64,000 nucleotides of DNA, from positions 9,143,558 through 9,207,557 of the forward strand of contig ML677351.1 in assembly GCA_007922305.1 (NCBI GenBank). Direction: 5' to 3'. Source of the DNA: Dermatemys mawii. Lineage: Eukaryota > Chordata > Testudines > Dermatemydidae. The notes below the pieces were generated by a model. It ran no database searches and was not told the origin of the DNA. It saw only the letters and a program-made list of their open reading frames with translations. Of the stretch, positions 34,058 to 46,850 are shown piece after piece. The translations under genes and the position numbers were made by a program. The stretch's first letter is position 1, and each line of letters opens with the position of its first letter.

Positions 34058-36350
34058 TGTGGAAAGCAGTGATGATGACTGCATGGGTACAGTGTTCTGG
34101 GCTCATAACTCTCCACAGAACATTTGCTCTTTGTGAAAAATACACACTTGGGACTTTGTGAAAATTTGGGAGGCAAGGCTAGCTGAAATAGAGGCAGATC
34201 TGGCAAGGAGCAGCCCTAGCCTCCACCCTTGAAAAGGGTAGGAAGGTGCAAACACGACAAAGGAAATAGTTTCAGTATGGCCAACAAACAAAGTGTGCTG
34301 CCAGAGTGAGGAACAGAGCAGAGCATGGGGAGGTTGGCACTCCGCAGAGATACCCCAAAATCCTCAGAATTGGGATTAGGACTGGGATTCTTCATGGATC
34401 CTCAATCTGTGCATTGTCAGATGTCCCCTAAATCCCCCCTGCCCAATAGCCTCAGAAAGGTAAATGGTTCATGGTTTCCATCTTATCAACCTGTCATTTT
34501 CAGCATAAAACACCCCAGAGAGGGATGACGTATGTGGAAGGGAAATATTTGTCCCCATATTTGTTATGAAACCTATGTTCCTGAAAGTGCAGGACTAGCT
34601 TGTAAAATCACAGTCTACCCAGAGAAAAGGATGGGGCATTGCTGAGTTGCCCAGGAACAGAGCAGAAAACTAACTGTGTCAGAGTCCCAGTTCCTTCCTT
34701 GATCCCCTGCAAAGATAAAAGTTACTTCACCCTTTTCATGGAGCATCTGGGACCCAGCTGTGCACTCAGCCAGCTGCCCTAGCTAGTGAATACAGAGGTG
34801 GAGTCAGAGCTACCCATGCACTCCCCACCTCCTCCAAACTCTCTCTACTCACTTGCTCACAACTGGTAGGAGGTGGTGAGTAGTCCCTGCTCTTTACACC
34901 ACAATATCAGCAGATGAAAAAAAGGGAGTAAGAACTGAGACAATCTAGACCATAACATCTTGTAAATGAGTATCCCTGTTCACTGAGTGCAGAACACCTT
35001 CTGTTGTTTCAGGGCTGCTTATCCCAAACATGACATTTTCCCTACTTTTACCATAGCATGCTTTTTTTAAAATCATCATCCTCAGAAAGTTCTCAGAATT
35101 TTAATGCAACATTATGCTGGCTAGATAATTACCTCTGACTGTTAGTGTAAAATAGACTCAGAGTAATTTCCCTGCATTGGTTCTGCTTCATGAATTCCAC
35201 TGGCAACAAATGGGAACACATTCTACTACAAGTGCCTCTGGAGGGAGACACAGCCCCAAAAGTAGCTGGTGTCTGACAGAAAAAAAGATATCCTTGGAGT
35301 TCCCAGAACACAGTAATACTGCTTTAAAACATGAACTAAAATATATAAACTATGGTTTAGTCTAGCAGACATGGTTGCAGTTGAATTTTGCAGTATTCCT
35401 TTAACCCTTCATTTATCTTTCATTTCAGTGCAAATAGTTTGTTGCAAGTTAAACAAAATGATTTTTTTAAAAAATCCATGTACATCTATATATTAGAAAA
35501 AACTCCCAGTGTTCTGCCCTTCAGCACTGATGATAACCAACATGATTCATAAGAGTCACTGCCCCTCATAAATGCTCTAAGCATATTTTTCCTTTACAGA
35601 TTACAAGAGAATTTTTTAAGATTCATGTGAACATTAAATCACTCAGGGTTAATCGACTACATTTTTATTAATACCACCAACCTTAAGCTACAAGAGCTTT
35701 TGATGCTGCATTACATAATCCCACATTACAAGCAGGGATACAGATTTTAAATATAAATAAAAAGGCAGCTCATTTAATTCATCCAGTGGAATCTAGCCAC
35801 TGGTTCTGAATTACAATAAACCAAAGCAAAAATAAAATCCACGGCAGAAGGCTATTGATAACATTCTAACACTATGTAATAATGTTGCAAATATAGGGCC
35901 TAATCCAGCTCTCACTGAAACTAATGGGAGTTTTTCCAAGGAATTCACTGGAAAAGGGATAGGGCCACTGACAACTGCACAGAAACCAAAACCATAAAAC
36001 TACACCATTAAAAAGGGGGGGAGGGTGGATTTATTTTTCCATTTTCTATCTACTTTATCAAAACCTCATTTTTACTTTAAAAATGTTGATGTTACAGTTG
36101 GTTGGAATCAGTATTCCTGGCTCATGGTCACTATCTGAAGCACATGGAACAGGTCCAGTATTTTAAGCAATATAATTGGATGCCAAGAGTACTGCATCTG
36201 AACACCATTTTATTCCAAAATACTGGCCTGCAGCAATTCCTAAATATTTTATCACCAAACATTTGACTTACAATTTTCCTTTCCACTTTCTTATTACAAA
36301 CCACTGTACAGAGGTAACTCAACTGATCCACCCCATAATGTCTCTTTGTA
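34058..36350. other. unannotated sequence
   Basis: No gene recognised. At about 35897-35968 are traces of an old dispersed repeat (GGGCCTAATCCAGCTCTCAC ... GGGATAGGGCCACTG). Open frames of 60-67 codons lack signatures. Confidence 0.45.
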
Positions 36351-36351
36351 G

Positions 36352-37767
36352 GTGAATACCTACAAATCTCTGTACAGTTGTCGTACTTTCTAAAGGAGCT
36401 GCTATGTGGGTAGTTGATACAGCAGTCACCGTGAAATGTCTCACAGTGTTTCAAGGGAACACATTAAGAAATTTTGGCTGCCACTATCCAGGTGTAACAT
36501 ATAAATGCACTGTATAAGTAACTCTCAAATGCAAGGAGCCAAATTTAACCATGATGTAATTTCACTTGAGCCATGGAGACATGGGTTTGGCCCAATGATT
36601 TGAGAAAGCTACGCATCCAAAACAGTCTCTCAAAAATACTAATGCTGTGCTCAACTATTCATTCACAGAGTGTTCTTCACACACCATGACCTCTTCTTGT
36701 CTCTGATCTCTGTAAAGAGCAGACAGTCAGGTACAATCATGGGTAAACATCTATAACACAGTAACTGTGTGACACTGGTTGCCAAAAATACTCTAAAATA
36801 GCTTTTTCTCCCTGTTATCTGAATCTCTAGCTAGATTCCTTCCTACTTTCTCTGGATCTTGTCATGTTTCTCTAATAGTCTGTGGGCACATGGGTGGTCA
36901 TAACCCTTCTGGATTGCTTTCATTTCCATGTGGGGCAGTTTAAATTGTCAGAAACATGATAAACCTCACTACATGAGACCAGTGTCCTGAGCTAAAATGT
37001 CATGGGATCTAGTGCTGTTATCATTTAGTGCAATAAAAGCATCACAGAAAGGGCTGTCAGCTTCAAAACACTGTCCTTTCATCATATGCATATCCTTTGC
37101 AGATCGCGTCCTATGTCCCTATGAGAATACAAATTCTCATAGGGACATGGGACTCCTATGCAGCATTAACTTCATCTCAAAGTTTGGTTATTCAGACATA
37201 TGAGTTCACCATATGTTTAGATGATACCACTGGGTAGGTTTCCTAACACAATTAGAGGCTTCACAACCATGCATGACACTCACTGTGAATATGACAATGG
37301 ATTTCTCTCTTTCACACACACACACATACTTTTTAGGGGGTAGAAGCTGAGATACTTCTACCCTCTAAACAGATAACAGATGAAAGAGACAAATGTTTTC
37401 CTTTGCAGAAGGGATACAGAGTACCTGAGCACAGTAAAAAATGAATAATTGAGCATAGTATTTGTGTCTGAGAAACTGTTTTGGATGTGTATATAGTAGC
37501 TATCTTAAATCACTGGACCAAATTCATATCTGTTGTAACTCCATTGGCTCCAGTGAAATTACATCATGGTTAAATTTGGCCCTTTGCATTTGAGAGTTAC
37601 TTACACAGTGCATTCACATGTTATATCTTGATAGCAGCAGCCAAAATTACTTAATGAGTTCCACTGAAATACTGTGCGGCATTTCACAGTGACTGCTATA
37701 TAGAGTAGCTACATAGCAGCTCCTTTAGAAAATATGACTCCTGTACAGAGACTTGCAAGTACTCACC
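36352..37767. repeat. long imperfect palindrome (inverted duplication)
   Basis: The reverse complement of about 36352-36665 aligns with 37440-37767 with roughly three quarters or more identity by eye and small indels. Shared blocks include GTGAAATTACATCATGGTTA, TTTGCATTTGAGAGTTACTT (with small changes) and ACATAGCAGCTCCTTTAGAA. Similarity weakens inward but returns near 36813/37370 (TGTTATCTG) and at the central hairpin (37108-37153). It could be one foldback element or two opposed copies of a repeat. Confidence 0.7.
37108..37153 (+). repeat. near-perfect 21-bp stem hairpin, 4-base loop
   Basis: Left arm 37108-37128 and right arm 37133-37153 pair over 21 positions with one G-T wobble; the inner 16 bp (ATGTCCCTATGAGAAT) are perfect. 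The loop is ACAA. It lies near the centre of the larger palindrome. Confidence 0.95.
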
Positions 37768-38129
37768 TTAAGGTTATGGAGCGAGTTTCTGCAGCAGTTT
37801 TCCAATACTGATGAACACACTGTGACACAGAGGCCCATTGGTGCCAGCTGGCAGCAGGTTCAATACTCTATGTCAGCAACTCCTAACAGGCCTGACAAAC
37901 TCATTACATCTAACACACTGCTCTCATAGTATTTATCTATAAAGAATGTCATGTGACATCTTAAATGAAAGCCAGGATCATGCTGGTCATTAGCATCCTT
38001 GCAAGATCTATGTAATTGAAGGAGCTGTATGTACTGAAAATGTGTTTTAGAAACTGAGTCCCAAGCAGAGCTGACAAATAGTTTCTTCTGGACAGGAGAA
38101 AAAAATATGTATCTATCTGTAATACATGC
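37768..38129. other. unannotated sequence
   Basis: Nothing recognised. Confidence 0.4.
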
Positions 38130-38860
38130 AGTGACTCACCTGTGGTGCCTCTGGCTGGTCATCCAGGGAATTAGCTCTTCCAGCTCTGGAGTGCCCTCTG
38201 CAGGCTGATATCCCACTGTCTGCTGGCCCAGAGTCCCTCCCTGGACCCTGGTGCCTTTTGCCTGGGGTGCTGTCCCCTGGCAGTACCCCCCCAGTCTAGC
38301 TCTGAGTCTTCTTCCTTGGGAACCCCCAACCCTCTATCCCCACCTTGCCTCAGTCTAGGCTACTGCCCATCATCATCAAGCCCCCTTTCACGGGGGCCTA
38401 CTGCAGTCTGTATAAGCCAGTCATCATAGGAAAGGAGGGTTTGACCTGCTGCCTCTGCCTACCCGTGGGCTGCCCCCTACAACCCCAGTACCCTTTCTAG
38501 GCCTCAGACTAGGCCCTGCAGCCTGGGGAGTTGCCAGCCTGGAGCTCCCCAGCTCCTCTGGCCTTTCCCCTGAGCCCTGCTCCACTCCAGGTGCCTTTTC
38601 AAGCTTCCTCAGCAGTCAGGCCAGTCTGCCTCCACAGCTAGAGGAGAAGACTCTCTCTGAGCTCCAAACTCTCAGACCTTTTATCAGGGCCAGCTGGGCC
38701 TTAATTGACCCAGCCACAGCTGTGGCTACTATGCCTCAGCTGCTTCCATTGTTGCAGCCCTCTGCCTGTCTGCTTTTCCCCAACCACAACCCTTTGCAGG
38801 GCTCTTTTAACCCTATTTCTGCTAGAGTGGTTAGCAAATGTAGAATAATCATTGCAAGAC
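38130..38860 (-). mobile_element. probable solo LTR (Ty3/Gypsy-type)
   Basis: A GC-rich island of about 730 bp in AT-rich DNA. Read on the minus strand it has a TATA-like ATAAAA (complement of 38679-38684) after GGCCCAGCTGGCCCTG, then a long GC-rich transcribed part ending near CAGGTGAGTCACTGC. This layout parallels the LTR at 49.7-50.3 kb. I recognise the family as common in turtles from memory. Borders are approximate. Confidence 0.65.
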
Positions 38861-39328
38861 AAAAACAATTGGACCTCTAGTTATATACGAGTCAACAAAC
38901 GGTAGGAATTCAACAGGAAGGGAGGAACAGCAGGATGTGGGTGGGTGCGGGGGAGAAGAGCTTTGTCTAGATGTGCACTTAAGCTATAACTGGGGGACAA
39001 GACAGACATTTTGTCATCCAGTGAGGGAGCAAAAAGGACAGCACTTTTTGCATTCAGGAACAGTGGATCCAACCCAGGTGGGTTGATGAGGCTGAGAGTT
39101 TATTTAGGTACAAAAGTACTTTAGACAAGGATTTTGGCCTTTTAATGTTAGACTCCAAGAAACATTATTTTATTTCCACATATTGTCCTTTATCACTACT
39201 TCTTTTATAATAAACTTATGATTGTTTCACTATTAATATATTTCAATACTGTAATTTTATGAATTACTGGTCCTTAGTTGTGCCAGTCAAACAGTCCTTT
39301 TGAGGACAGCTTACCTGACAATTTCTGT
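38861..39328. other. unannotated sequence
   Basis: Nothing recognised. Confidence 0.4.
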
Positions 39329-39560
39329 CAGGGCTTGTCTGCACTTGAAAGTTAGTTCAGCTAAACTACATCACCGAAGGCTGTGAAAACCCCCTGAGCC
39401 AACCTAAGCCCTAGTGTAGAGACCACTAGGTCAACTCAGCTACCGCCTATTGGAGAATTGACTACAGCAACAGAAGAACCCTTCACATCACTGTAGTAAG
39501 TATCTACAGTACAACAATGCAGCTGTGTCACAGTAGCTTTTCTAGTGTAGACACACCCTC
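39329..39560. mobile_element. hAT-like MITE, 232 bp
   Basis: The left end CAGGGCTTGTCTGCACTTGA and the complement of the right end GAGGGTGTGTCTACACTAGA are inverted repeats. The interior pairs poorly and is non-coding. No 8-bp target duplication is visible. Confidence 0.75.
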
Positions 39561-41743
39561 AGAGTCGAGCGAAAGAATGCTGAATGCTGCAGGGCACCCT
39601 GAGGTGTGTGTGAGTATCATCAGCCTGCATAGAGAGACTGAGGGCTGCAGGTCTCTGAAGTTCATTGCTTATGTGTGGCCAGAGGCTATTGGTTTCAGGG
39701 AGTTGGGCTACACAAGGCAGCAATAAGACTGCTTCATGCTAAGGGCATGTAGTGTTGAGGTGCCTCACAGCCTGAAGTGCCCCTGGGAAGCATCACATAT
39801 GTACTTGCAACTTCAATGTGCAAAGTAAATTGGTTGCTCTCAATCCTGGTCCACCACTGGACAATTGTTCAAAGAATACCCCCGCCACACTCTCGCCTTT
39901 CCCCAAGTATTTTTGCCCAACTGAGAAACTCGACTGCAGTGAAGTCCTGTATTAAAATAATAAGCAGCACAGAAAAATGGAAGTACATTAGCAAATATGT
40001 GTAAGGAAGCTTTCATGGTATTTGTCTGTAGACACTGCTATCAGTTTCTCAGCTTCCTGAGTGTGTTAACATCAACACAAAATGTCATTTTAAAGGAAAA
40101 AGTACCTTATCACTGAAGTGTGCTGGGAAGCCAGTACACTCCCAACCTAGATGGCTATAATGATCACATAATAGAAAAACACTACAGAGTACATCTCAGA
40201 ACACATCTCACTCATTCAGAAATGAAAGGTTTTGTTGTGGAATTTATCTGACTTGTTTTATTCATCTTTCGATTCATGCAATGCTTCCCCACAGAATAAT
40301 AAAATATAAACAATACAGACAGTTACTGAATCATATCATGATTCTTATAGCACATATATGGTACAATACTATAAAAAGAACTCAACATATTTACCAAAAA
40401 TCTATTGCTAAAGGACTAAACCCGCACAATGTCTAATGTCAGGTCCAATGCACAGATGTGGCTGAGCTGTGCTTAGTGTAGGACCTGGGAAAAGGGGTAT
40501 GAAAATGGCTGAATGATGTCTTTATTTTGGTTCAGTGCTGGAGCATTCCAAATCCAAATCAGCCACAGCTAGCGCAAGTTAGAGCTGCCCTAAGATTGCT
40601 CTAATTTGTGCCTCACTTCATTAGCGAGCCAGAGGCCATTTGGGGTGCATTGGAGTGCAGATGTTTTCTGGTCACAGCTCACCTTCTGACACACTTGTAA
40701 ACTGAGCCTGGGGGCTGGTGTTGAGCTGGCTAGAATATGTTCAGTTTGCACAAATTCTGCATTGGTGTAAGCAGGTGAAAAGGAGAAAATTAGTAGATCC
40801 CAGAAATATAAAGAGAACCTGATTCTGATTTCATTTGTAATAGCTTTAAGCTGGTACAATTCCACTGATTCTGATTTTCAGCTGTTTATGGACTGCTTTC
40901 ACCATAGTTCAGGTTGGTGACCAGTTTTACCCCAGTTAAAGTTAGTGTAGCTCAAAGGCCATTGTAATTGACGCTCAGCTTCCCACAGCCCCAAAGATCC
41001 AGTCCAGCTTCCAGAGAAGCATAAAGTAGCATACTTAATTTTGAATTGGGTCCATTGACTTCAGATAAGTCGCTTATGTCTGTGACATAAGTAAGGTCAG
41101 AATGAGGCTCAGTCTAGAATGTATTAGTTTTGATTCGTCATAGTAAAGCAGAATGCTTGGGTCCATCGCTTTGCACTTAAAGTGTGTGAAAGCCTATTAA
41201 CTTCAGGTTAACGCATTTCTCAGAATTTGGCTAACAAATACATTTTCTTACTTCCTTTCAGTTATGCAGGAGTTCCAACTGATATATGGCCAGATCAGAA
41301 ATCTACCTTGTAATAAAAGGGGCAACCAAGCAAGGCTGCATGAAAAAGACATGAGAAAAGTGACAGTAAGAGGGATACATCCCATGGTTTGTTTTCCAGC
41401 TAGCATTCAGTTTTTCATTCTGCCGCTGTGCACCGACATCTGTGATCATTCTATCCTCCAGTTCTGAGTTTCCAAGCCTTGGACCTACTGCTGAGAAAAC
41501 TCCCACCCTCCCATTCTCAGAAATGACAGTCGCACAGAGCCTTAGGAATGCAGTTGTTGAGGCAGATGACTAACTTGGAGAAAAAGAAGTAGGTAAAGAA
41601 CTATTTCCATGGTGGAGCTTGATGATTAAAAACAGATTTTGAATTTGGGTGGCCAAATTAGCAGATTAGCAGGGTGATGTGCTGCTAGCAACTGATATGG
41701 CTGAGGTTAGCTGACTATGCTGCTGTAAGATTGATATTGCCAC
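39561..41743. other. mostly unannotated; possible old repeat at 40.56-41.0 kb
   Basis: 40560-41000 resembles a diverged dispersed repeat (GCGCAAGTTAGAGCTGCCCT ... GAACCTGATTCTGATTTC), and 55.73-55.87 kb has similar wording. A 91-codon minus frame across it (40590-40865) is probably chance. The rest shows nothing. Confidence 0.35.
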
Positions 41744-42811
41744 TGTTATACCATTGCAACAAATCTTGTACAAAGAATATGTCATCTAGGTGTCAATGGA
41801 AAAGTAATGATTTTCTAAGTATGATTATCCTGTTTACATGCACCTATCATCTTTGTGTCTAAAATTATGAATGTGGAGCATGGAATTGTATCTTATACAT
41901 GTATCCCTGGATAATACCCACTAGATAAGATTTACTTCAAGGCCAGACAGCTATGTGCTGATGGTCCATTAAGGACACCTAGATCTCATAATAGGCCACA
42001 GAAGAAATTCATTCCACACTGAAGCTCTTTCGTGGATGCCTCAAGTAAGAATATGGACAATGGCTGCCCCTGTGAGTCATCAAACTGCGTAAGGATACGT
42101 GATATGCTCATGTGATCCCGAACTCCATTTTGAGCCAGTAATTTTCCAGGCACCTGGGCTGTGAGCTTTGTTTGAGTCAGTAAATTTCCAGGCACAGGGC
42201 AGAGAATATAATAGACCCCCACAGATGTCTCCATTTTGCCTTTTTCCTGCCCTGATCCTTTGGTCTGTGGGTTTACAACTAAAAGAGCATTTTTAACTAT
42301 GGACTGGGGACCTACCGATCTTTCGGAAGTTACCAGAAACACATTACAAGCCAGCAGTATATTCCATCACTGCTATAAACCTGATATAAGGACTTTGTGA
42401 TTATTTGTATGTACAAGATCTATTAATAACTTTCTTCTTCTTTTCTTTTATTATTAAACCTTTAATTTTAGTTACTAAAGGACTGGTATTAGTGTAATTG
42501 TTCGGTAAGATCTAAGTTATATATTGACCTGGCTTAGTTGCTGATGTCTCAGGATTAAAAGGACCCTATGTTTGTTTAAATTGGTTTTCTGTAACCACTT
42601 ATCAGAGTCCAGTGTCTGGGTGGAATGTCTACGGAGACTGCATTTTTTACTTCCTGTTGACCAGTGTGGTGAGACAGAAGTTAACTTTTCTTCCTGGCTT
42701 GGTATAATCTAATGATAGAATAACCGGCAGTTTGAGGTGAGTCTTCCCTGTTTCTCAGCAGCTTGTCCTGAATTTGGCATGCTCAGCTGGGCCCACAAAG
42801 GAATGGTGACA
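41744..42811 (+). mobile_element. solo LTR, about 1.07 kb
   Basis: From TGTTATACCATTGCAAC to ...AAAGGAATGGTGACA. It has a variant polyadenylation signal ATTAAA (42453-42458) after a pyrimidine-rich run, then a transcribed tail that I recognise as a turtle LTR U5. Blocks in its first third resemble the LTR fragment at 4106. The 5-bp flanks do not match, so the ends may be off by some bases. Confidence 0.6.
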
Positions 42812-43005
42812 CGGGGGGTGTTGTTTTTTTAAGGTACACTAGATGGATACAGAATATAATTGGTGAAATTCTATGGCCTGCGTTATGCAGGTCAGGCTGC
42901 AATGATCACAATTGTCCTTTCTGCCTTAAAAATCTGTGAAATCTATACATATTACATTTCATTGGCTTATTTTATGTTTCCTGAATACTGGAGTTCACCT
43001 TTCCT

Positions 43006-43410
43006 TAGGCCTGGTCAATTCTACAGAGTTAAGTTGACATAAGGCAGCTTATGTCAAACTAACTCTAAGCATTTACACTGAAATGTAGCTCCCACCAACA
43101 TAACTCAGCTACTACACCAACTTAATAACTCCACCTCCAGGAGAGACGGAGTTACAGGGTCCATGTAGTTAGGCTGATGCAGTGTCAGTGTCAACACTGT
43201 GTTGCTTACATCAGCCGTTGCTGCTTTTCAGAAGCCATCCCACAACGCCCCACACTGACAGGTAAAATGGTGCAGGCACTCCTGATAAGGATGTATATCA
43301 CTGACACAAGGAGCATAGAATGGAGATGCAAAAGCCATTCAATTTTTGTGGTGGTTGTACGTCCCCGTAACTTAGGTCAACTTAATTCTGTAGTGTAGAC
43401 TTGTTCTCAT
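43006..43410. mobile_element. MITE with about 35-bp inverted repeats
   Basis: Left CTACAGAGTTAAGTTGACAT (about 43021-43040) matches the complement of the right end, CTACAGAATTAAGTTGACCT. The GGCCTGGTC...CTAC start resembles hAT-like turtle elements. No transposase. Confidence 0.75.
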
Positions 43411-44550
43411 AACTTAAGACTGAAGGAGTTGGTCTGGTCCTTACTGTCTGGTCCTTTCCTAAAACATTAACAACATCAGGAAGACAAGTGACAATCTTTT
43501 CCCTCCCTTGCTCTCCCACCCCGTTTCTGGTAACAGAACACTTTTTCATTAAGTAATACCACATGGAAAAGAAATCATCAGGGTGGAGGGGAAGCAGCTG
43601 CTTAGTCTGTGTTGCATCATCACCACTAATGCAACTGTTTCACACCATTTCACACACAGAGCTGCAAATGCCCTGATATCCTAAAGAGAAGAACCAGAGA
43701 GGAAGAAAAAAGAGCCACCCTTCCTCTAACAATCTGTGCTCTCTAGTGAGAATAACTAATTGAAACCACCAGGTTTTAACACAACTATAGTTCCCCTAAT
43801 GTTTAGCTCATTATGGGGGAAAATAGATGCAGAAACTTAACCCCTTTGTGCCTGATTTGTTGCAAGAGCAAAAGGAAGCAAAACACTGGGCAAATGGGAT
43901 AGGGAGGGATGAGCTGAGCATTGTGGAGAAAAGCACATGATGCAGCCACAGGTGCAGGGAGCAGCAGGAAGTGTTAATGTAGAAGAGTGGGAGGAGCTGT
44001 AAGGTGGTGGATTGCTTGGCATGCTGTTTTCAGGTGCCATTATATGCCTGGCCAAAAGGAGCTATGCCAGCAGGCATAAAAGGAGGGGAAGTTGTATGAT
44101 AGTGATAAGGGAAGAGAAGAAGAGATAGTTCTATGGGAAAGGAGCTGCAGAACCAGCCAAGAGGACTTACTGTTTTCAATCAAATAATTAACTGCTTTGA
44201 GAGAGTGGAACTCTTTGCAAAGGTTCCATGACTAGACAAGTCACTGCACCACAACGTTCCAGTACATTGGAAATTTAAGGATAAATCCAACATCTTGCCT
44301 GTTAAAACCAAAACCAGTATTAGTTTTTCTTATGTTAAAGCAACAAAAGAAAACCACACATGGTTTAGTATGCACGCTTCATTGCAAGAGTAAAAGAGGA
44401 CACTTTTCACAACACAATCCTTCAGATTTGCAAACAAACATTCTTCTTTCATACAAAAAAAAAAATCACCTCCCCAGTGAAATACTGTTATCTCAGCCAA
44501 ATCTCTTTGGGTTTCATAAAGTTTTCAATCAATTGCAAAACCTTCTATAA
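43411..44550. other. unannotated sequence
   Basis: No gene or repeat that I can support. Confidence 0.45.
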
Positions 44551-44554
44551 GGAT

Positions 44555-45310
44555 TTATAGATTTAGAGATTCAAAGGCCAGGCAGGATCACAGTGATCAT
44601 CTAATCTGACTTCCTGCATAACACACACTTTTGATGAAAATTCCCTGTTTACAGTTACATTTTGAGAAATGTCAGTCAGCCAATTTTTAATTCACTTAGT
44701 GTTAATTGTATACTGTTCTAGTTTTTTAATCAAAATGGTGTACAGGACCATGTCAAATACTTTACAGAAGTCTAAGTATATAACACTGTTACCTTTATCA
44801 ACCAAACTTGTAACCTCATAAAAAAAATCCAATTACCAGGTCTATTTTCCATAAACCCATGTTGATTTGCATTAATTACACTACCTTCCTATAATTCTTT
44901 ATTTATTGAGTCTCCCACTCTATCTTGCCTGTGATTTATATTGAGTTGACAGACCTATAATTACCTGGTTTAAAAATTGGTACACCATTATCTTTCTTCT
45001 AATCTTCTGGAACTTCCCCAGTACTCAAAGACTTATTGAAAATCAACATCAACAGTCCAGTGAGACTGTTTTCCGTGTTTCTTTGCTTCCTTTATCAGTT
45101 TTCTACAATTCCAACTAAATTCCAACTATTCATTACTGTCAACTTCCCGTTTGTTCCATTTGTTTATGTCTATTTCTACAGTTGTTTCCAATTCCCCTCT
45201 AAAACATTTTTTAAACCTTGATTGTAGATTTCTGAGTATCTAGTAAGGTGTTCTTACATGATTCCCAATTACCTTTAACATTTTTTCTGATTAAAGGTGA
45301 AATATATGCA
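44555..45310 (-). mobile_element. CR1-type LINE fragment with internal deletion
   Basis: At 44555-44650 is a CR1-style 3' tail on the minus strand (complement of AGATTTAGAGATTCAAAGGC ... GATCATCTAATCTGACTTCC). From 44655 to about 45060 the minus strand carries degenerate CR1 RT sequence (complement of TATTTTCCATAAACCCATG encodes the GFMENR-like block). 45065-45310 looks like an upstream part of the same LINE joined after a deletion. All frames are broken. Confidence 0.7.
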
Positions 45311-45312
45311 TA

Positions 45313-45540
45313 GGAAACAATGTTGCCAATGACTGAAGGAAATTACAATGAAACGTGATTAAACACTGGAATAAATTGCCTAAGGACACTGTGAAATCTC
45401 TATTTTTGGAAATTTTAAGAACAGGTTAGACTAAATATCATTTACACTATCCCTGATAGATGTTTGTCTTGCCATGAGTGCAGGGGACTGAACTAGATGA
45501 CTTCTTGAGGTCCCCTCCAGTCCTATGAGTCTATGATTTG
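45313..45540 (+). mobile_element. CR1 3' end fragment, opposite orientation
   Basis: Plus-strand CR1 3' end: AACAGGTTAGACTAAATATC, CCATGAGTGCAGGGGACTGA, GAGGTCCCCTCCAGTCCTAT and the terminal CTATGATT. It abuts the minus-strand CR1 head to head. Confidence 0.85.
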
Positions 45541-46129
45541 CACAATCCAGTAAAAAGCCCTTATTTGAATACTATACTTCATTATAGAACTAGGCCTTTT
45601 GGAAAGATATGGGCTATGAAGTTGAAAGATGTCTCCCAATAGCAAATAATATCACTTTTGTGACAATACAATCAAATTGCACACAACTATAGAATACCTG
45701 CCATCCACAAATACCAGTGCCTGCAAATACTTATCTGTAATGGTTCTTGCAAAAATCTTGAAGCAGCAAGTACTCTTCAAAGCAAAGAATTTTTTAAAAT
45801 GCTTAAAAATAAGAGTCATTTTTTACTGTAGAAAATAAAATAAAACCTAAATACTTACTTTTTTCAGTGGCATGCACAGTTACTTTATTTTTTTCACATA
45901 TTATGCACTGTAACTTGGTAACATTCATGTAATGTGACAGATATCAGTGTAAATAACATGCCACTGGAAGGATACATCAGCATAGGTATGTTGGAAAAAT
46001 AATTAATTTACATATATTTGGGCCTATTTGTCTGCCACATAAAGGATCAGAGGTCCTGGGCTCAGAATTATATAGCTTATATAGGAATCAGTGTAAAAAG
46101 CACAGAATCTAGCTTACTGAGAGTTCCTT
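45541..46129. other. unannotated AT-rich sequence
   Basis: Nothing recognised. Confidence 0.4.
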
Positions 46130-46410
46130 AGGTTATATCTTCACTGAAAAGGTAACTTGAGTTATCTACGCTTAAGTTAGTCTAACACGAATGAGAAAGG
46201 CCACACTGAAATATCACTGGAATTTCAGACTGATTGTACTAACACTAGCAGCTGATGAGCTGTGCTAACTTGAGCTGTAGCTTACACCCCAGGGTGGGCC
46301 AGCCAACCGTATTTAAAAGCACCACTGCATATCAGTTAAGGGTTTGTGCGTGAGCATAAGATTCAATTCAGGGTCAATTTAATAATTCAAGTTAAATCTT
46401 TCAAACTCTT
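46130..46410. mobile_element. possible MITE
   Basis: GAAAAGGTAACTTGAGTTAT on the left (about 46145) resembles the complement of the right end, GAAAGATTTAACTTGAATTA (about 46406 back). Inverted ends of moderate quality. Confidence 0.4.
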
Positions 46411-46679
46411 AGTGCTGCCTTGTTCATCTGTTGCAAAGTAGCATCTTGTTTGTCAACTTTTCCGGAGGCATTGCTCCCTCTCTCATTGCTACGAGGGGCC
46501 ACGTGTTACTATAATTTCTGTTTGAGCAGTAATAACATTTACAGAGTTATTGTGGTTTGAACATTTTATGTATCACAACTTTAAAGGTTCTGCACAGCAG
46601 ACTGTTATTATGAGTAGAATTAACATTATAGTAACAAGTATAGGCCTAAAAAACTGGGAATCCATTGTGTTAGGCAGTA

Positions 46680-46850
46680 TAGAAACTGTGAAAAAGTCTT
46701 TGCTCCAAAGAGTTTAAAATCAAAAAAGACAAATGGGAAGAAGACACAGTGGGATAGAAACTTGTCCATGGTATCACAGCAGAAAACAGAAACCAGGTCT
46801 TCTGACTCCCAAGTACAGTGCTCTAGCTGCTGAAAGACAATACTATGTCA
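46680..46850 (+). repeat. MIR/CORE-type SINE fragment
   Basis: Has CAGTGGGATAGAAACTTG, ACAGCAGAAAACAGAAACCA and GGTCTTCTGACTCCCAAGTA in MIR order. Confidence 0.55.

Noticed and set aside
33416..34161. Long open frames of 175-203 codons across the N run
   Set aside because: They are made of unknown bases; the ends are the inverted repeat arms.
36131..36454. 107-codon minus-strand frame
   Set aside because: Overlaps one arm of the palindrome, and the matching arm does not keep the frame open, so it is probably chance.
40590..40865. 91-codon minus-strand frame with protein-like composition
   Set aside because: Lies across an old dispersed repeat; no recognisable domain.
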